A stretch of DNA of 54,240 nt from Bacteroidota bacterium (GCA_020048645.1 JAIFMG010000010.1:1-54240), one strand, 5' to 3'; shown: positions 26,463 to 34,558, counted from the first letter of the stretch. A program made the numbers and translations. Notes: generated by a model not told the origin, from the sequence alone.

Positions 26463-26508
26463 AAGCGCCCCGGCCGGGCGGGATGCCTGGCCGGGGCGCT
26501 TGCTTTTT
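26463..26508 (+). terminator. Strong terminator after the GEVED-domain gene
   Basis: AAGCGCCCCGGCC (26463-26475) pairs perfectly with GGCCGGGGCGCTT (26489-26501), a 13-bp stem with a 13-nt loop, followed by GCTTTTT. Confidence 0.93.
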
Positions 26509-26560
26509 CATCTTCCCAGAAATAGGCTGGGCTTCCGTCGGTGGGCTGTCCTCAAACCAA

Positions 26561-26720
26561 GTCGCCATCCAACGGGATAGACTGCTCTGAAACGTCTTTG
26601 TTTTCGCATTGAACCCCTGCGGGGTTCTGGTTCGCGGCGGTTCTCTGCTCCCCGGATTTCATCCGGGGCTATTGACATTCCATCCCTTCGGGATTGGCAA
26701 AGCAGCCCGATTTTGTCGAA
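26561..26720. repeat. Copy B of the dispersed 160-bp hairpin-rich element
   Basis: Ungapped partner of 13766-13925 (about 84% identity), in the same orientation. It carries ACCCC-TGC-GGGGT, CCCCGGATTTCATCCGGGG and CATCCC-TTC-GGGAT(T)G hairpins, the 8-bp one unchanged. Confidence 0.8.
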
Positions 26721-26733
26721 AAATGATGTTTGA

Positions 26734-26921
26734 GTGCGGTCTAAAAAGATCACTTATAAAATTCGCTTTCAAAAATTATCATTGATTATCAATTGGTTAC
26801 AAATCAAAAAAAATGCAAATAATGGTTGGGCGCGGTCTAAAAAGGTCATTTCTAAAATTCCTTTCAATTTTTTTTTGATTATCAATTGGTTACAAATCAA
26901 AAAATGCAAATAATGGTTTTT
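26734..26921. repeat. AT-rich imperfect tandem duplication (~95 bp unit)
   Basis: Two units start with G(T/C)GCGGTCTAAAAAG at 26734 and 26830. Both contain GATTATCAATTGGTTACAAA and end near GCAAATAATGGTT. TTGATTATCAA inside each unit is nearly palindromic and recurs inverted at 18848-18858. Confidence 0.75.
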
Positions 26922-26933
26922 GTACTGGACTCA

Positions 26934-27310
26934 ATTTTGATTTCAAAAAAATTTCGTGCCCTTCGTGCCTTTCGTGGACAAATCCCCGGTTTTTATACTG
27001 GACTCATGGTTTTTATGCTGGCCCCAGTCTTGCTTATCGCATATGGTTTTTCCTTGCCAATCGCCGTACCACTCACCCGATCTAATTTTGATTTCAAAAA
27101 AATTTCGTGCCCTTCGTGCCTTTCGTGGACAAATCCCCGGTTTTTATACTGGACTCATGGTTTTTATGCTGGACCCAGTCTTGCTTATCGCATATGGTTT
27201 TTCCTTGCCAATCGCCGTACCACTCACCCGATCTAATTTTGATTTCAAAAAAATTTCGTTCCCTTCGTGCCTTTCGTGGACAAATCCCCGGTTTTTATAC
27301 TGGACTCATG
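26934..27310. repeat. 151-bp direct tandem repeat, 2.5 copies
   Basis: Units begin at 26934, 27085 and 27236 (period exactly 151); the third stops at 27310. Units are nearly identical, with single-base differences such as GCCCC/GACCC and GTGCCC/GTTCCC. Inside each unit are a short internal repeat TTCGTGCC-CTTCGTGCC-TTTCGTGG and a duplicated GGTTTTTAT(A/G)CTGGAC. There are no unique spacers, so it is not a CRISPR array. Confidence 0.93.
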
Positions 27311-27344
27311 TTTCGGATGTTTCATGATCGAAAGCGATTGGGCA

Positions 27345-28337
27345 TCAGCGCTCGAGCTGGCGCCAGATGATGTCCTTGAGCTCGACGAGGCCTTTCTGGG
27401 AGAAGGATGAGATGAAGACGTGGGGCAGTCCTTGGGGCAGGTCGCGCTCCAGCATGCGCTCGAGCTCGGCGTCGAGCAGGTCGCTTTTGGAAATGGCCAG
27501 GACGCGGCGCTTGTCGAGCAGCTCGGGGTTGTACTTCTCGAGCTCGGCCAGCAGGACGCGGTACTGCGCGGCGATGCTCTCGGCGTCGGCGGGGACCATG
27601 AACAGGAGCATGGAGTTGCGCTCGATGTGGCGGAGGAAGCGGAGGCCGAGGCCCTTGCCCTCGGCGGCGCCCTCGATGATGCCGGGAATGTCGGCCATGA
27701 CGAAGGACTGGTAGTCGCGGTAGGAGACGATGCCGAGGTTGGGGACCAGGGTGGTGAAGGGGTAGTCGGCTATCTCGGGCTTGGCGGCCGAGAGCTTGGA
27801 GAGCAGGGTGGATTTCCCGGCGTTGGGGAATCCGACGAGCCCGACGTCGGCCAGGACCTTGAGCTCGAGCAGGATCCAGCCTTCCTGTCCGGGCATTCCG
27901 GGCTGGGCGTAGCGGGGCGTCTGGTTGGTGGGCGAGCGGAAGTGGAAGTTGCCGAGCCCTCCCATGCCGCCTTGCATGAGGACCTGCTTCTGGCCGTCCT
28001 CGGTCAGTTCGAAGAGGACCTCGCCGGTATCGGCGTTCTTGGCCACGGTGCCCAGGGGCACCTCGAGGACGATGTCCTTGCCTCCGGCGCCGGAGCTGCA
28101 CTGCTTGCTCCCGCGCTCGCCGTCGCCGGCGCTGACGTGCTTGGTGTATTTGAGGTGGAGCAGGGTCCACATCTGGGCGTTGGCCTTGAGGATGACGTGG
28201 CCTCCTCGGCCGCCGTCGCCGCCGTCGGGTCCGCCCTTGGGGACGTACTTCTCGCGGCGGAGGTGGGCCGAGCCGGGGCCGCCGTGGCCGGACTGGCAGT
28301 GTATCTTGACGTAATCGACGAAGTTGGATGAGGCCAT
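27345..28337 (-). CDS. obg: Obg-family GTPase (ObgE/CgtA)
   Basis: A 330-residue GTPase for 50S subunit maturation and stress signalling. The Obg domain occupies residues ~1-158, with the glycine-rich segments [29 protein letters not shown] and [17 protein letters not shown]. The G domain follows: [14 protein letters not shown] (G1), [12 protein letters not shown] (G2), [16 protein letters not shown] (G3), SKSD (G4) and ISSFSQKG (G5). It ends shortly after the G domain, so the variable C-terminal domain is short or absent, as in many Bacteroidota Obg proteins. The ATG at 28337 gives the conserved start [11 protein letters not shown]; an upstream in-frame ATG would add 14 residues. It follows adk after a strong terminator, so it probably has its own promoter (TAGCTTCG near 28367). 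Confidence 0.96.
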   Translation of the reverse strand: MASSNFVDYVKIHCQSGHGGPGSAHLRREKYVPKGGPDGGDGGRGGHVILKANAQMWTLLHLKYTKHVSAGDGERGSKQCSSGAGGKDIVLEVPLGTVAKNADTGEVLFELTEDGQKQVLMQGGMGGLGNFHFRSPTNQTPRYAQPGMPGQEGWILLELKVLADVGLVGFPNAGKSTLLSKLSAAKPEIADYPFTTLVPNLGIVSYRDYQSFVMADIPGIIEGAAEGKGLGLRFLRHIERNSMLLFMVPADAESIAAQYRVLLAELEKYNPELLDKRRVLAISKSDLLDAELERMLERDLPQGLPHVFISSFSQKGLVELKDIIWRQLER

Positions 28338-28377
28338 CGTTGGGGATGAGATTCGGTTGGGAGGCGCGAAGCTAATC

Positions 28378-28416
28378 AAAAAAAGCGGGCCGCGGCACGC
28401 TGGGCGGCCGCGGCCC
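28378..28416 (-). terminator. Terminator of adk
   Basis: On the minus strand GGGCCGCGGC pairs with GCCGCGGCCC (plus-strand arms 28387-28396 and 28407-28416) around a 10-nt loop, followed by GC and seven T residues. Confidence 0.92.
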
Positions 28417-28452
28417 GGATTCGGGTCGCTTGTCGGGGCGCGGGGGCTGGGC

Positions 28453-29385
28453 TCAGTCCTCCTCTTCCTCGTGCTTCTCGTCTTCGGCGGGTCCGCCCTC
28501 GGGCTTGGACTCCTCGATTTCGAAGTCTCCGATGGAGACGGTCACGTTGGCACCTTCGATGTTGATGTCTCCGAACTCGACCTCGATGTCGCCGGAGTTC
28601 ATTTCGAAGTCTCCGATCTCGATGCGGAGCTCGCCGTCCTTGATGTGGATGTTTCCGAATTCGATCTCAATTTTCACGGGGCTGTCTTTTTTGGTTTTGG
28701 ATTTCTTTGGGCTTTCTTCTTCCTTTTCTTCTTCCTTTTCTTCTTCCTTCTCGTGCTCATCGGCAGGCTCTGCCTCGGGTTTCTCCGCCTGGCCATTGGC
28801 CTGCTGCTGGTCGAGCCAGGCTTGGACATGCAGCAAGATGCGTTCGAAGATTTCGTCGATGGTGCCGATGCCGTCGATGGGGAAGAACTTTCCTTGCTCC
28901 TTGTAGTGCCCCATGACGGGGGCCGTCTTCTCCTGGTACACCCGGATGCGGTTCTGGATGACGTCGGGGTCTCTGTCGTCGGGCCTTCCGGAGTCCTCGG
29001 CGCGCATGGAAAGCCGCTTGACCAGCTCGTCGTGGTTGACCTCAAGGGCGAGCATGCCCTGGATGGGGGCCTGCTTCTCATCGAGGAGCTTGTCGAGGGC
29101 CTGGGCCTGGGCCTGGGTGCGGGGGAAGCCGTCGAAGATGAAGCCCTGGGCGGCGGGCTCGGCCTCGAGCTTGGCGCCAATCATGCCGATGACCAGGGCG
29201 TCGGGCACGAGCTCGCCCTTGTCCATGTAGAGCTTGGCCTCGAGGCCGAGCTTGGTCTGGCTGGCGATCTCGCCGCGGAGGATGTCCCCGGTGGAAAGGT
29301 GCCGGAGGCCGAACTTCTCGATGAGCTTGGCCGACTGGGTTCCCTTGCCGGCTCCCGGAGGTCCGAACAAAACGATGTTGATCAT
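28453..29385 (-). CDS. adk: Adenylate kinase with a long repetitive C-terminal extension
   Basis: A 310-residue protein whose first ~190 residues are a short-LID adenylate kinase (ATP + AMP to 2 ADP): P-loop GPPGAGKGT (8-16), STGDILR (31-37), FIFDGFPRT (82-90), and the LID replaced by [20 protein letters not shown] (128-147). After LDQQQANGQ comes an extension not found in ordinary Adk: a Lys/Glu linker (about 201-235) and residues 237-292 forming four repeats of exactly 14 residues, with glycines at 244, 258, 272 and 286 ([F/I]-G-[N/D]-[I/F]-x-[I/M]), then an acidic end [10 protein letters not shown]. The kinase core looks active. The tail looks like a small beta-solenoid or beta-sheet stack; role unknown. 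The ATG at 29385 gives the standard MINIVLFG start. Confidence 0.93.
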   Translation of the reverse strand: MINIVLFGPPGAGKGTQSAKLIEKFGLRHLSTGDILRGEIASQTKLGLEAKLYMDKGELVPDALVIGMIGAKLEAEPAAQGFIFDGFPRTQAQAQALDKLLDEKQAPIQGMLALEVNHDELVKRLSMRAEDSGRPDDRDPDVIQNRIRVYQEKTAPVMGHYKEQGKFFPIDGIGTIDEIFERILLHVQAWLDQQQANGQAEKPEAEPADEHEKEEEKEEEKEEESPKKSKTKKDSPVKIEIEFGNIHIKDGELRIEIGDFEMNSGDIEVEFGDINIEGANVTVSIGDFEIEESKPEGGPAEDEKHEEEED

Positions 29386-29470
29386 GTTGCTGAAGTTTAT
29401 GAAGGAGGGTTGTGATGAAAGGGTTTGTAGCAAATCTACGATCAAAAAGCGAGACGGGAAAGCCCCAGGC

Positions 29471-30091
29471 TCAGTTTTGCCGCAGGAACACGTAGGGTCC
29501 TTTCTCGGCTCCCCAGACTTGGTTTCCTTCGAGGTCGAAGCCCTGGTCCCAGCTCTCGACCTTGCCGGGCGAGATGCTGACCCTGGAGGTGGCGAAGCTG
29601 GCCCCGCGGAGCTCGCTGGCGCAGGCGCGCTCGCGGGTCTGCCCGCCGAGGGTGCCGTCGGGGGCGAAGGCCAGGACGACCTCGCATCCCTCGCGGGGGA
29701 GCAGGTCGGCGGGCGCGAGGGAGTCGAAGGCCTCGGGCTGGCGCCACTTGCCCACGAAGCGGTCGGGCTCGGGCAGCTCATAGACGAAACTGCCGACCTT
29801 GCCGTCCTCGAGGGCGCGGAGCTCGTACACGCGCTGCCGGTAGGGGCGGTCCTGCATCTGGCTGACGGCCTGCTCCACGTAGAGCCAGTGGCCGGGGTGG
29901 GCGCCCTGCCAGATCGGGTACATGTGCAGGGATATGTCGAAGTAGGCGCTGTCCTGGGCGGCTTGGGCGGCGCTGCTGAACGAGCCGGTCATCATCTCCT
30001 GCACCGCGCGGAGCTGCCGCTCGCTCTGCGAGCAGTTGGCCGCCACGAGCACGAGCGCGAAAAAGCTCAAGGTCTTTGTGAGAAATTTCAT
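29471..30091 (-). CDS. CpcT/CpeT-like (chromophore lyase family) exported protein
   Basis: A 206-residue protein with an N-terminal signal (MKFLTKTLSFFALVLVAANCS); the Cys could be a lipidation site, although Asn before it is atypical. The body follows the CpeT/CpcT beta-barrel family: a 'MTGSFSS..QA..D..Y.DI.LHM.PIW', then GHWLYVEQA, RPYRQRVYEL and GCEVVLAFAPDGTLGGQTRERAC. In cyanobacteria these proteins attach bilins to phycobiliproteins; homologues in non-photosynthetic Bacteroidota have no known substrate, and nothing here suggests phycobilins. It is divergent from the GH13 lipoprotein gene, which starts 52 bp away, so the two share a promoter region. Confidence 0.8.
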   Translation of the reverse strand: MKFLTKTLSFFALVLVAANCSQSERQLRAVQEMMTGSFSSAAQAAQDSAYFDISLHMYPIWQGAHPGHWLYVEQAVSQMQDRPYRQRVYELRALEDGKVGSFVYELPEPDRFVGKWRQPEAFDSLAPADLLPREGCEVVLAFAPDGTLGGQTRERACASELRGASFATSRVSISPGKVESWDQGFDLEGNQVWGAEKGPYVFLRQN

Positions 30092-30143
30092 ATCTTCATC
30101 GATTATTTTCCGTTTATCGCGAATCTACCCATTTTCAGGCAGC

Positions 30144-31571
30144 ATGAAACTTTCCACCCTGTCGAAATTCGGCCTCGCGCTGGCCCTGGCCGCCGGCTCG
30201 TTCGCCTGCGGCCCGGCCTCGCCCCCGGCCCAAAGCCCCGCCTCCACCATGAACGACGCCAGCCTCGGCGGGCCGCACCAGCCCCGCCCCTACTCCACCC
30301 TGCGCCACCCCGAGTGGGCGAAGAACCTGGCCATCTACGAGGTCAACATCCGCCAGTACACGCCCGAGGGCACCTTCGCCGCCCTCGAGCAGCACCTGCC
30401 CCGGCTCAAGGAGCTCGGCGTGGGCATCCTCTGGCTCATGCCCATCAACCCCATCGGCCAGCAGTTCCGAAAGGGTAGCCTGGGCAGCTACTACTCCATC
30501 AGCGACTACACCGCCATCAACCCCGAGTACGGCGACATGGACGACTTCCGCCGCCTGGTGGACAAGATACACGAGCTGGGCATGTACGTCATCGTGGACT
30601 GGGTGGCCAACCACACCTCCTGGGACCACCCCTGGGCCATCGAGCACCCCGAGTGGTACCAGAAGGACACCCGCGGGCGCATGATCCCCCCGCGGGGGAC
30701 CGACTGGGCCGACGTCATCACGCTCGACTACAGCCAGCCCGGCCTGCGCCAGGCCATGGCCGAGGCCATGGAGTTCTGGGTCCGCGAGGCGGACATCGAC
30801 GGCTACCGCTGCGACGTGGCCGGATTCGTGCCCCTGGACTTCTGGGACGACACCCGCGCCCAGCTCGACTCCATCAAGCCCGTCTTCATGCTGGCCGAGT
30901 GGGAAAGCCGCGACCTGCACCAGCGCGCCTTCGACATGAGCTACGCCTGGAAGACCTACGACGCCCTGCACGACCTGGCCCGCGGGCGCATGACCGTGCC
31001 CGCCTTCAGCTACCACTTCGCCGAGGTCGGCAACTCGTTCCCCCCGGACGGCATCCGGATGCTCTTCGTGGACAACCACGACAAGAACTCCTGGGAAGGC
31101 ACGCCCTTCTCCAACTTCGGAGACGCCCTCGAGGCCGCGATGGTCCTGACCTGCACCGCCCCCGGCATGCCCCTGATCTACTCGGGCCAGGAAGCCGGCC
31201 TCGACCGCCCCCTGGCCTTCTTCGACAAGGACTCCATCCCCTGGCAGGAGCACAAGTTCTTCGGCTTCTACCAGAGCCTCCTCCAGCTCAAGAAGGACAA
31301 CAAGGCCCTCTGGAACGGCGCCTGGGGCGGCACCCTGGAGCACGTCTCGACCACGGCCCCCGACCGCGTCTTCGCCTTCTACCGCGAAAAGGACGGCCAC
31401 AAGGTGCTCGTAACCCTCAACCTTTCGCCCGAGCCGCAGAAGTTCCAGGTCAAGGCCGACCTGGCCTGGGACAGCTACCAGACGCTCTTCGGCCAAGGCC
31501 GGGCCGACATCGACCAGGACGCCAGCATCGAGCTGCCCTCCTGGGGCTACGAGGTCTTCCACCTCGAATGA
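30144..31571 (+). CDS. GH13-family alpha-amylase-like lipoprotein
   Basis: A 475-residue glycoside hydrolase with a lipoprotein signal (GLALALAAGSFAC, Cys22). The (beta/alpha)8 barrel carries all four GH13 conserved regions: VIVDWVANH (149-157), DGYRCDVAG with nucleophile D224, MLAEWES with acid/base E252, and FVDNHD with D313. The C-terminal ~90 residues form the usual beta domain (KVLVTLNLSPEPQKF). It should hydrolyse or rearrange alpha-glucans in the periplasm or on the cell surface. No SusC/SusD pair or regulator is nearby, so it is not part of a typical polysaccharide utilisation locus. The ATG at 30144 is chosen because it begins the lipoprotein signal. Confidence 0.92.
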   Translation: MKLSTLSKFGLALALAAGSFACGPASPPAQSPASTMNDASLGGPHQPRPYSTLRHPEWAKNLAIYEVNIRQYTPEGTFAALEQHLPRLKELGVGILWLMPINPIGQQFRKGSLGSYYSISDYTAINPEYGDMDDFRRLVDKIHELGMYVIVDWVANHTSWDHPWAIEHPEWYQKDTRGRMIPPRGTDWADVITLDYSQPGLRQAMAEAMEFWVREADIDGYRCDVAGFVPLDFWDDTRAQLDSIKPVFMLAEWESRDLHQRAFDMSYAWKTYDALHDLARGRMTVPAFSYHFAEVGNSFPPDGIRMLFVDNHDKNSWEGTPFSNFGDALEAAMVLTCTAPGMPLIYSGQEAGLDRPLAFFDKDSIPWQEHKFFGFYQSLLQLKKDNKALWNGAWGGTLEHVSTTAPDRVFAFYREKDGHKVLVTLNLSPEPQKFQVKADLAWDSYQTLFGQGRADIDQDASIELPSWGYEVFHLE

Positions 31572-31631
31572 GGCCCCGCCCCTGGCGCCCTTGTGCCTCG
31601 GCACGAACCCCGACCCAACACATCCCGACAA

Positions 31632-32636
31632 ATGAACCAACAGGAAATAAAGAAAGCCTTCGCCGGCTTCGACAACAAGAAAATCATGGTCATCGGCGAC
31701 GTCATGGTGGACGCCTACCTCTGGGGGGAGGTCAACCGCATCTCGCCCGAGGCCCCCGTGCCCATCGTGGCCTGCAGCAAGAACGAGAACCGGCTGGGCG
31801 GCGCGGCCAACGTGGCCCTGAACCTGCACGCCCTGGGCGCCACGCCCATCCTCTGCTCGGTGGTGGGCCAAGATGCCAAGGGCAACGACTTCCTGGCCCT
31901 GATGCGCTCCCACATGCTCCACGTCAACGGCATCCTGCAAAGCGACGGCCGCCCCACGACCGTCAAGACCCGCGTCATGGCCCAGAACCAGCAACTGCTC
32001 CGCGTGGACGTCGAGACCGACGCCCCCGTCGGCGAGGCGCTGGAGAAGCTCCTCGCGGCCCGGATACACAGCCTCTTGCAGCACGAGCGCCCGGACGCCG
32101 TCATCTTCGAGGACTACGACAAGGGGACCATCACCCCCAGGCTGATCCAGGACACCGTGGCCTGGGCCAAGGAGCTCAAGATACCCGTGCTGGTGGACCC
32201 CAAGCGCCGCAACTTCGGCCACTACAAGGGCGTGGACCTGCTCAAGCCCAACTTCAAGGAGCTCACCGAGCACCTCGGCCTGCGGGTGGCCAAGGGCGAC
32301 TTCCAGAAGCTCGGGCAGGCCGCCTCCCAGCTCCGCCGCGAGATGCAGGTCGGCATCATCCTGACCACCCTCTCCGAGCTGGGCGTGCTGGTCAGCCACA
32401 ACGGCGACTTCCACAGCCTGCCCGCCCAGTCGAGGGACATCGTGGACGTCTCGGGCGCCGGCGACACCGTCATCAGCGTGGCCGCCCTGTGCATGGCCTC
32501 CGGCATGAGCGTCCAGCAGATGGCCACCATCTCCAACATCGCCGGCGGGCTGGTCTGCGAGAAGTCCGGCGTCGTGCCCGTTGACAAGCGTCAGCTCCTG
32601 GAGGAGGCCCTTCGCTTCTTCAAGATCATGGGCTGA
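31632..32636 (+). CDS. rfaE1: D-glycero-beta-D-manno-heptose-7-phosphate kinase (RfaE1/HldE kinase domain)
   Basis: A 334-residue PfkB/ribokinase-family enzyme that phosphorylates heptose-7-phosphate at C1 for ADP-heptose, a lipopolysaccharide core precursor. Typical HldE kinase features: VIGDVMVDAYLWGEVNRISPEAPVP (residues ~20-44), RLGGAANVALNLHALGA, VFEDYDKGT-like IFEDYDKG, the VDPKRRNFGHYKGVDLLKPN segment, and the catalytic DVSGAGDT. Only the kinase half is present; the nucleotidyltransferase (RfaE2) must be elsewhere, a split known in several phyla. It starts 60 bp after the GH13 gene on the same strand and converges with a sugar-phosphate transferase gene, supporting a cell-envelope role. 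Confidence 0.93.
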   Translation: MNQQEIKKAFAGFDNKKIMVIGDVMVDAYLWGEVNRISPEAPVPIVACSKNENRLGGAANVALNLHALGATPILCSVVGQDAKGNDFLALMRSHMLHVNGILQSDGRPTTVKTRVMAQNQQLLRVDVETDAPVGEALEKLLAARIHSLLQHERPDAVIFEDYDKGTITPRLIQDTVAWAKELKIPVLVDPKRRNFGHYKGVDLLKPNFKELTEHLGLRVAKGDFQKLGQAASQLRREMQVGIILTTLSELGVLVSHNGDFHSLPAQSRDIVDVSGAGDTVISVAALCMASGMSVQQMATISNIAGGLVCEKSGVVPVDKRQLLEEALRFFKIMG

Positions 32637-32663
32637 TGCCTGGGCCCAGCCCCCAGATCCTCC

Positions 32664-34091
32664 TCACTTGCCCGAGGCGCGCAGCACCACCATCACGGTG
32701 TGTATCAGGATTTTGAAATCCTCGTAGAGCGACATGTTCTCCAGGTAGATCAGGTCGTAGCCCAGGCGCTCCACCATCTGGTCCACGTTCTCGGCATAGC
32801 CGAACTTGACCTGGCCCCATGAGGTGATGCCAGGCCGCACCTTGTGCAGCAGCCGGTAGTGCGGCGCCCTCTCCACGATCTGGTCGATGAAATGCTGGCG
32901 CTCCGGCCGAGGCCCCACCAGCGACATGTCGCCCCGCAGGACGTTGAAGAACTGCGGCAGCTCGTCGAGCCGGGTCTTGCGCATGAACCGCCCGAAGCCG
33001 GTCACGCGGCTGTCGTGGCTCGACGACAGGGCCGGGCCCGAGCGCTCGGCGTCGGCCACCATCGAGCGGAACTTGAAGATGCGGAAGGGCCTGCCATGCC
33101 GCCCCACCCGCTCGTGGCTGTAGAACACCGGCCCGGGCGAGCTCAGCTTGACGCCCAAGGCCAGCAGCGCGAACAAGGGCAGGAGCAAGGCCAAGGCCAG
33201 GGCCGAGGCCAGGACGTCGATCAGGCGCTTGAGGTTCTCCTGGAAGGCGGTCATGGGCCGGTGGTTGACCACGGCCAGGGGCATGCCCTCGAGGTTCGAG
33301 ATGCGCACCCTCCCGTCGAGGATGTCGTTCAGGTCAGGCAGCAGCTTGACCACCACGTCGAGGTCCTCCAGGCTCGTCAGGCTCTGGCGCAGCAGCTTGC
33401 GCTGGTTGGGCTCGAAGGCCAGCAGCGCCTCCTCGGCCCCCAGCCGCGAGACCTGCCCGCGCAGCCCGCCCACGTCGCCCAGGCAGGGCAGGCGCCTTTC
33501 GAGCTGGGCGCGGGCCAGCCCTCCCGAGCAGAGGAAGCCCAGGAAGCGGTTGCCCGCGGCGCGGGGCTGCGCCTCCAGGGCCTCGAAGATGGCCAAGGCC
33601 ATGGGCCCGCTGCCCACCAGCACGGTCTCGAAGGCGAGCCTCCGCCCGCGCAAGGCCGCGATGCTGCGGCTGGTCAGCAGCAGCCTGGGCGGGTAGGACC
33701 AGCCGAACAGAAGGCCGAAGAGCACGCCGAAGGACTGGTAGTAGTCGCGGTAGCTGGGGATGTCGTCGTCGAGCAGCAAGGCGAAGAAGACCACCAGCAC
33801 GGCCACGAAGGCCAGCGAGAAGGTCTGCCAGAGCTCCTTGAGCCTCGAGCGGCGGAACGGGTCGCGGTAGGAGCCGTTGAGGTAGTTGAGCAGGACCCAG
33901 AAACCCGGAATGACCAGCAGGGCCATCCAGAACCGCTCGTTGAACTCCAAGGGAATGGGGTAGCCGAACTTGGAAGGCTCGACGAAGGTCTTCCGGTAGG
34001 TGAAGAACAAAGTCCACGCGGCCATAGCGGCCAGGATGTCCGCGAGCAAGTACTTGGCGGACTGCGCCTTGGCGATCTGGGAGAGTTTCAT
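32664..34091 (-). CDS. Exopolysaccharide biosynthesis polyprenyl glycosylphosphotransferase (WbaP/WcaJ-like)
   Basis: A 475-residue membrane enzyme that transfers a sugar-1-phosphate from a nucleotide sugar to undecaprenyl phosphate, the first step of a surface polysaccharide. N-terminal hydrophobic helices (from about residue 15 to 150) are followed by a soluble Rossmann-like region (LAFETVLVGSGPMALAIFEAL). The catalytic bacterial-sugar-transferase domain begins at KRLIDVLASALALALLLPLFA, with PVFYSHERVGRHGRPFRIFKFRSM, the RKTRLDELPQFFNVLRGDMSLVGPRPE motif, and RPGITSWGQV. The ATG at 34091 starts just before the first helix; a longer open frame upstream lacks conservation. It stands alone rather than in a capsule cluster. 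Confidence 0.94.
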   Translation of the reverse strand: MKLSQIAKAQSAKYLLADILAAMAAWTLFFTYRKTFVEPSKFGYPIPLEFNERFWMALLVIPGFWVLLNYLNGSYRDPFRRSRLKELWQTFSLAFVAVLVVFFALLLDDDIPSYRDYYQSFGVLFGLLFGWSYPPRLLLTSRSIAALRGRRLAFETVLVGSGPMALAIFEALEAQPRAAGNRFLGFLCSGGLARAQLERRLPCLGDVGGLRGQVSRLGAEEALLAFEPNQRKLLRQSLTSLEDLDVVVKLLPDLNDILDGRVRISNLEGMPLAVVNHRPMTAFQENLKRLIDVLASALALALLLPLFALLALGVKLSSPGPVFYSHERVGRHGRPFRIFKFRSMVADAERSGPALSSSHDSRVTGFGRFMRKTRLDELPQFFNVLRGDMSLVGPRPERQHFIDQIVERAPHYRLLHKVRPGITSWGQVKFGYAENVDQMVERLGYDLIYLENMSLYEDFKILIHTVMVVLRASGK

Positions 34092-34149
34092 GCTGTCGTC
34101 CGGCCTATGGCCCGTTCGGCCATAACGCAAATGAGGGAGGAAGAATGCG

Positions 34150-34184
34150 CGAAGCCCAATGAAAATCGTTTCCATTGGGCTTCG
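34150..34184. other. Perfect 12-bp inverted repeat between two minus-strand genes
   Basis: CGAAGCCCAATG (34150-34161) pairs with CATTGGGCTTCG (34173-34184) around an 11-nt loop. It lies after the DUF3467 gene and before the glycosylphosphotransferase gene, both on the minus strand. Neither side has a clear T-run, so it is either a weak terminator of the rpoBC unit or an operator; undecided. Confidence 0.6.
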
Positions 34185-34255
34185 TCTCGCGGGGAGAAAG
34201 CGGAAAAGGGATGCCATGGCCCCGGCGTCCGCCTGGGGCCGGGCCTAGGAGCGTT

Positions 34256-34558
34256 TCAGGCCTGCCCCGGGGTCCCGAAGCTCATGGGCGGCATGGGCGG
34301 GGAGCTCTTGATCTCCTTGATGGGCCCATGGATCGACTCGAACTTGCGGATGTTGTCCACCAGGGCCTCGGCCAGGCGCTTGGCATGCTCGGGGGTCAGG
34401 ACGATGCGCGATTTGACCTTGGCCTTGGGCATCCCGGGCATCACGCGGATGAAATCCACCACGAACTCGGAGGTGGAATGGGTGATGATGGCCAGGTTGG
34501 AATACACGCCTTGAGCTATCTCTTCCGAAAGCTCGATGTTCATCTTGTTGTCGCTCAT
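34256..34558 (-). CDS. DUF3467 family protein
   Basis: A 100-residue cytoplasmic protein. The core (IELSEEIAQGVYSNLAIITHSTSEFVVDFIRVMPGMPKAKVKSRIVLTPEHAKRL) is the DUF3467 pattern, with a predicted beta sheet followed by a helix (AKRLAEALVDNIRKFES) and a short Pro/Met-rich end. No biochemical function is established. It follows rpoC in many Bacteroidota and is kept here in the same place, 84 bp after the rpoC stop but behind a terminator. Position suggests a transcription-linked role, but that is only inference. Confidence 0.92.
   Translation of the reverse strand: MSDNKMNIELSEEIAQGVYSNLAIITHSTSEFVVDFIRVMPGMPKAKVKSRIVLTPEHAKRLAEALVDNIRKFESIHGPIKEIKSSPPMPPMSFGTPGQA

Larger units (their letters stand above)
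26450..27344. other. 895-bp gene-free repeat island, AT-rich in its right part
   Basis: From left to right: terminator (26463-26508), copy B of the 160-bp hairpin element (26561-26720), a roughly 95-bp AT-rich unit repeated twice (26734-26921), then 2.5 copies of a 151-bp unit (26934-27310). Base composition drops sharply compared with the genes either side. The open frames over the 151-bp units arise because the unit is open in several frames and 151 is not a multiple of three; I do not call them genes. Confidence 0.75.

Noticed and set aside
26734-27310. CRISPR array
   Set aside because: Units are ~95 and 151 bp, directly abutting, with no unique spacers and no cas genes.
26886-27370. Three overlapping open frames with shared peptides in the 151-bp repeats
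   Set aside because: The repeat period is not a multiple of three, so the same peptide appears in shifted frames. No start context or family resemblance supports translation.
29471-30091. Evidence for phototrophy from the CpeT-like gene
   Set aside because: No phycobiliprotein, bilin synthesis or photosystem gene is present, and the family is known in non-phototrophs.
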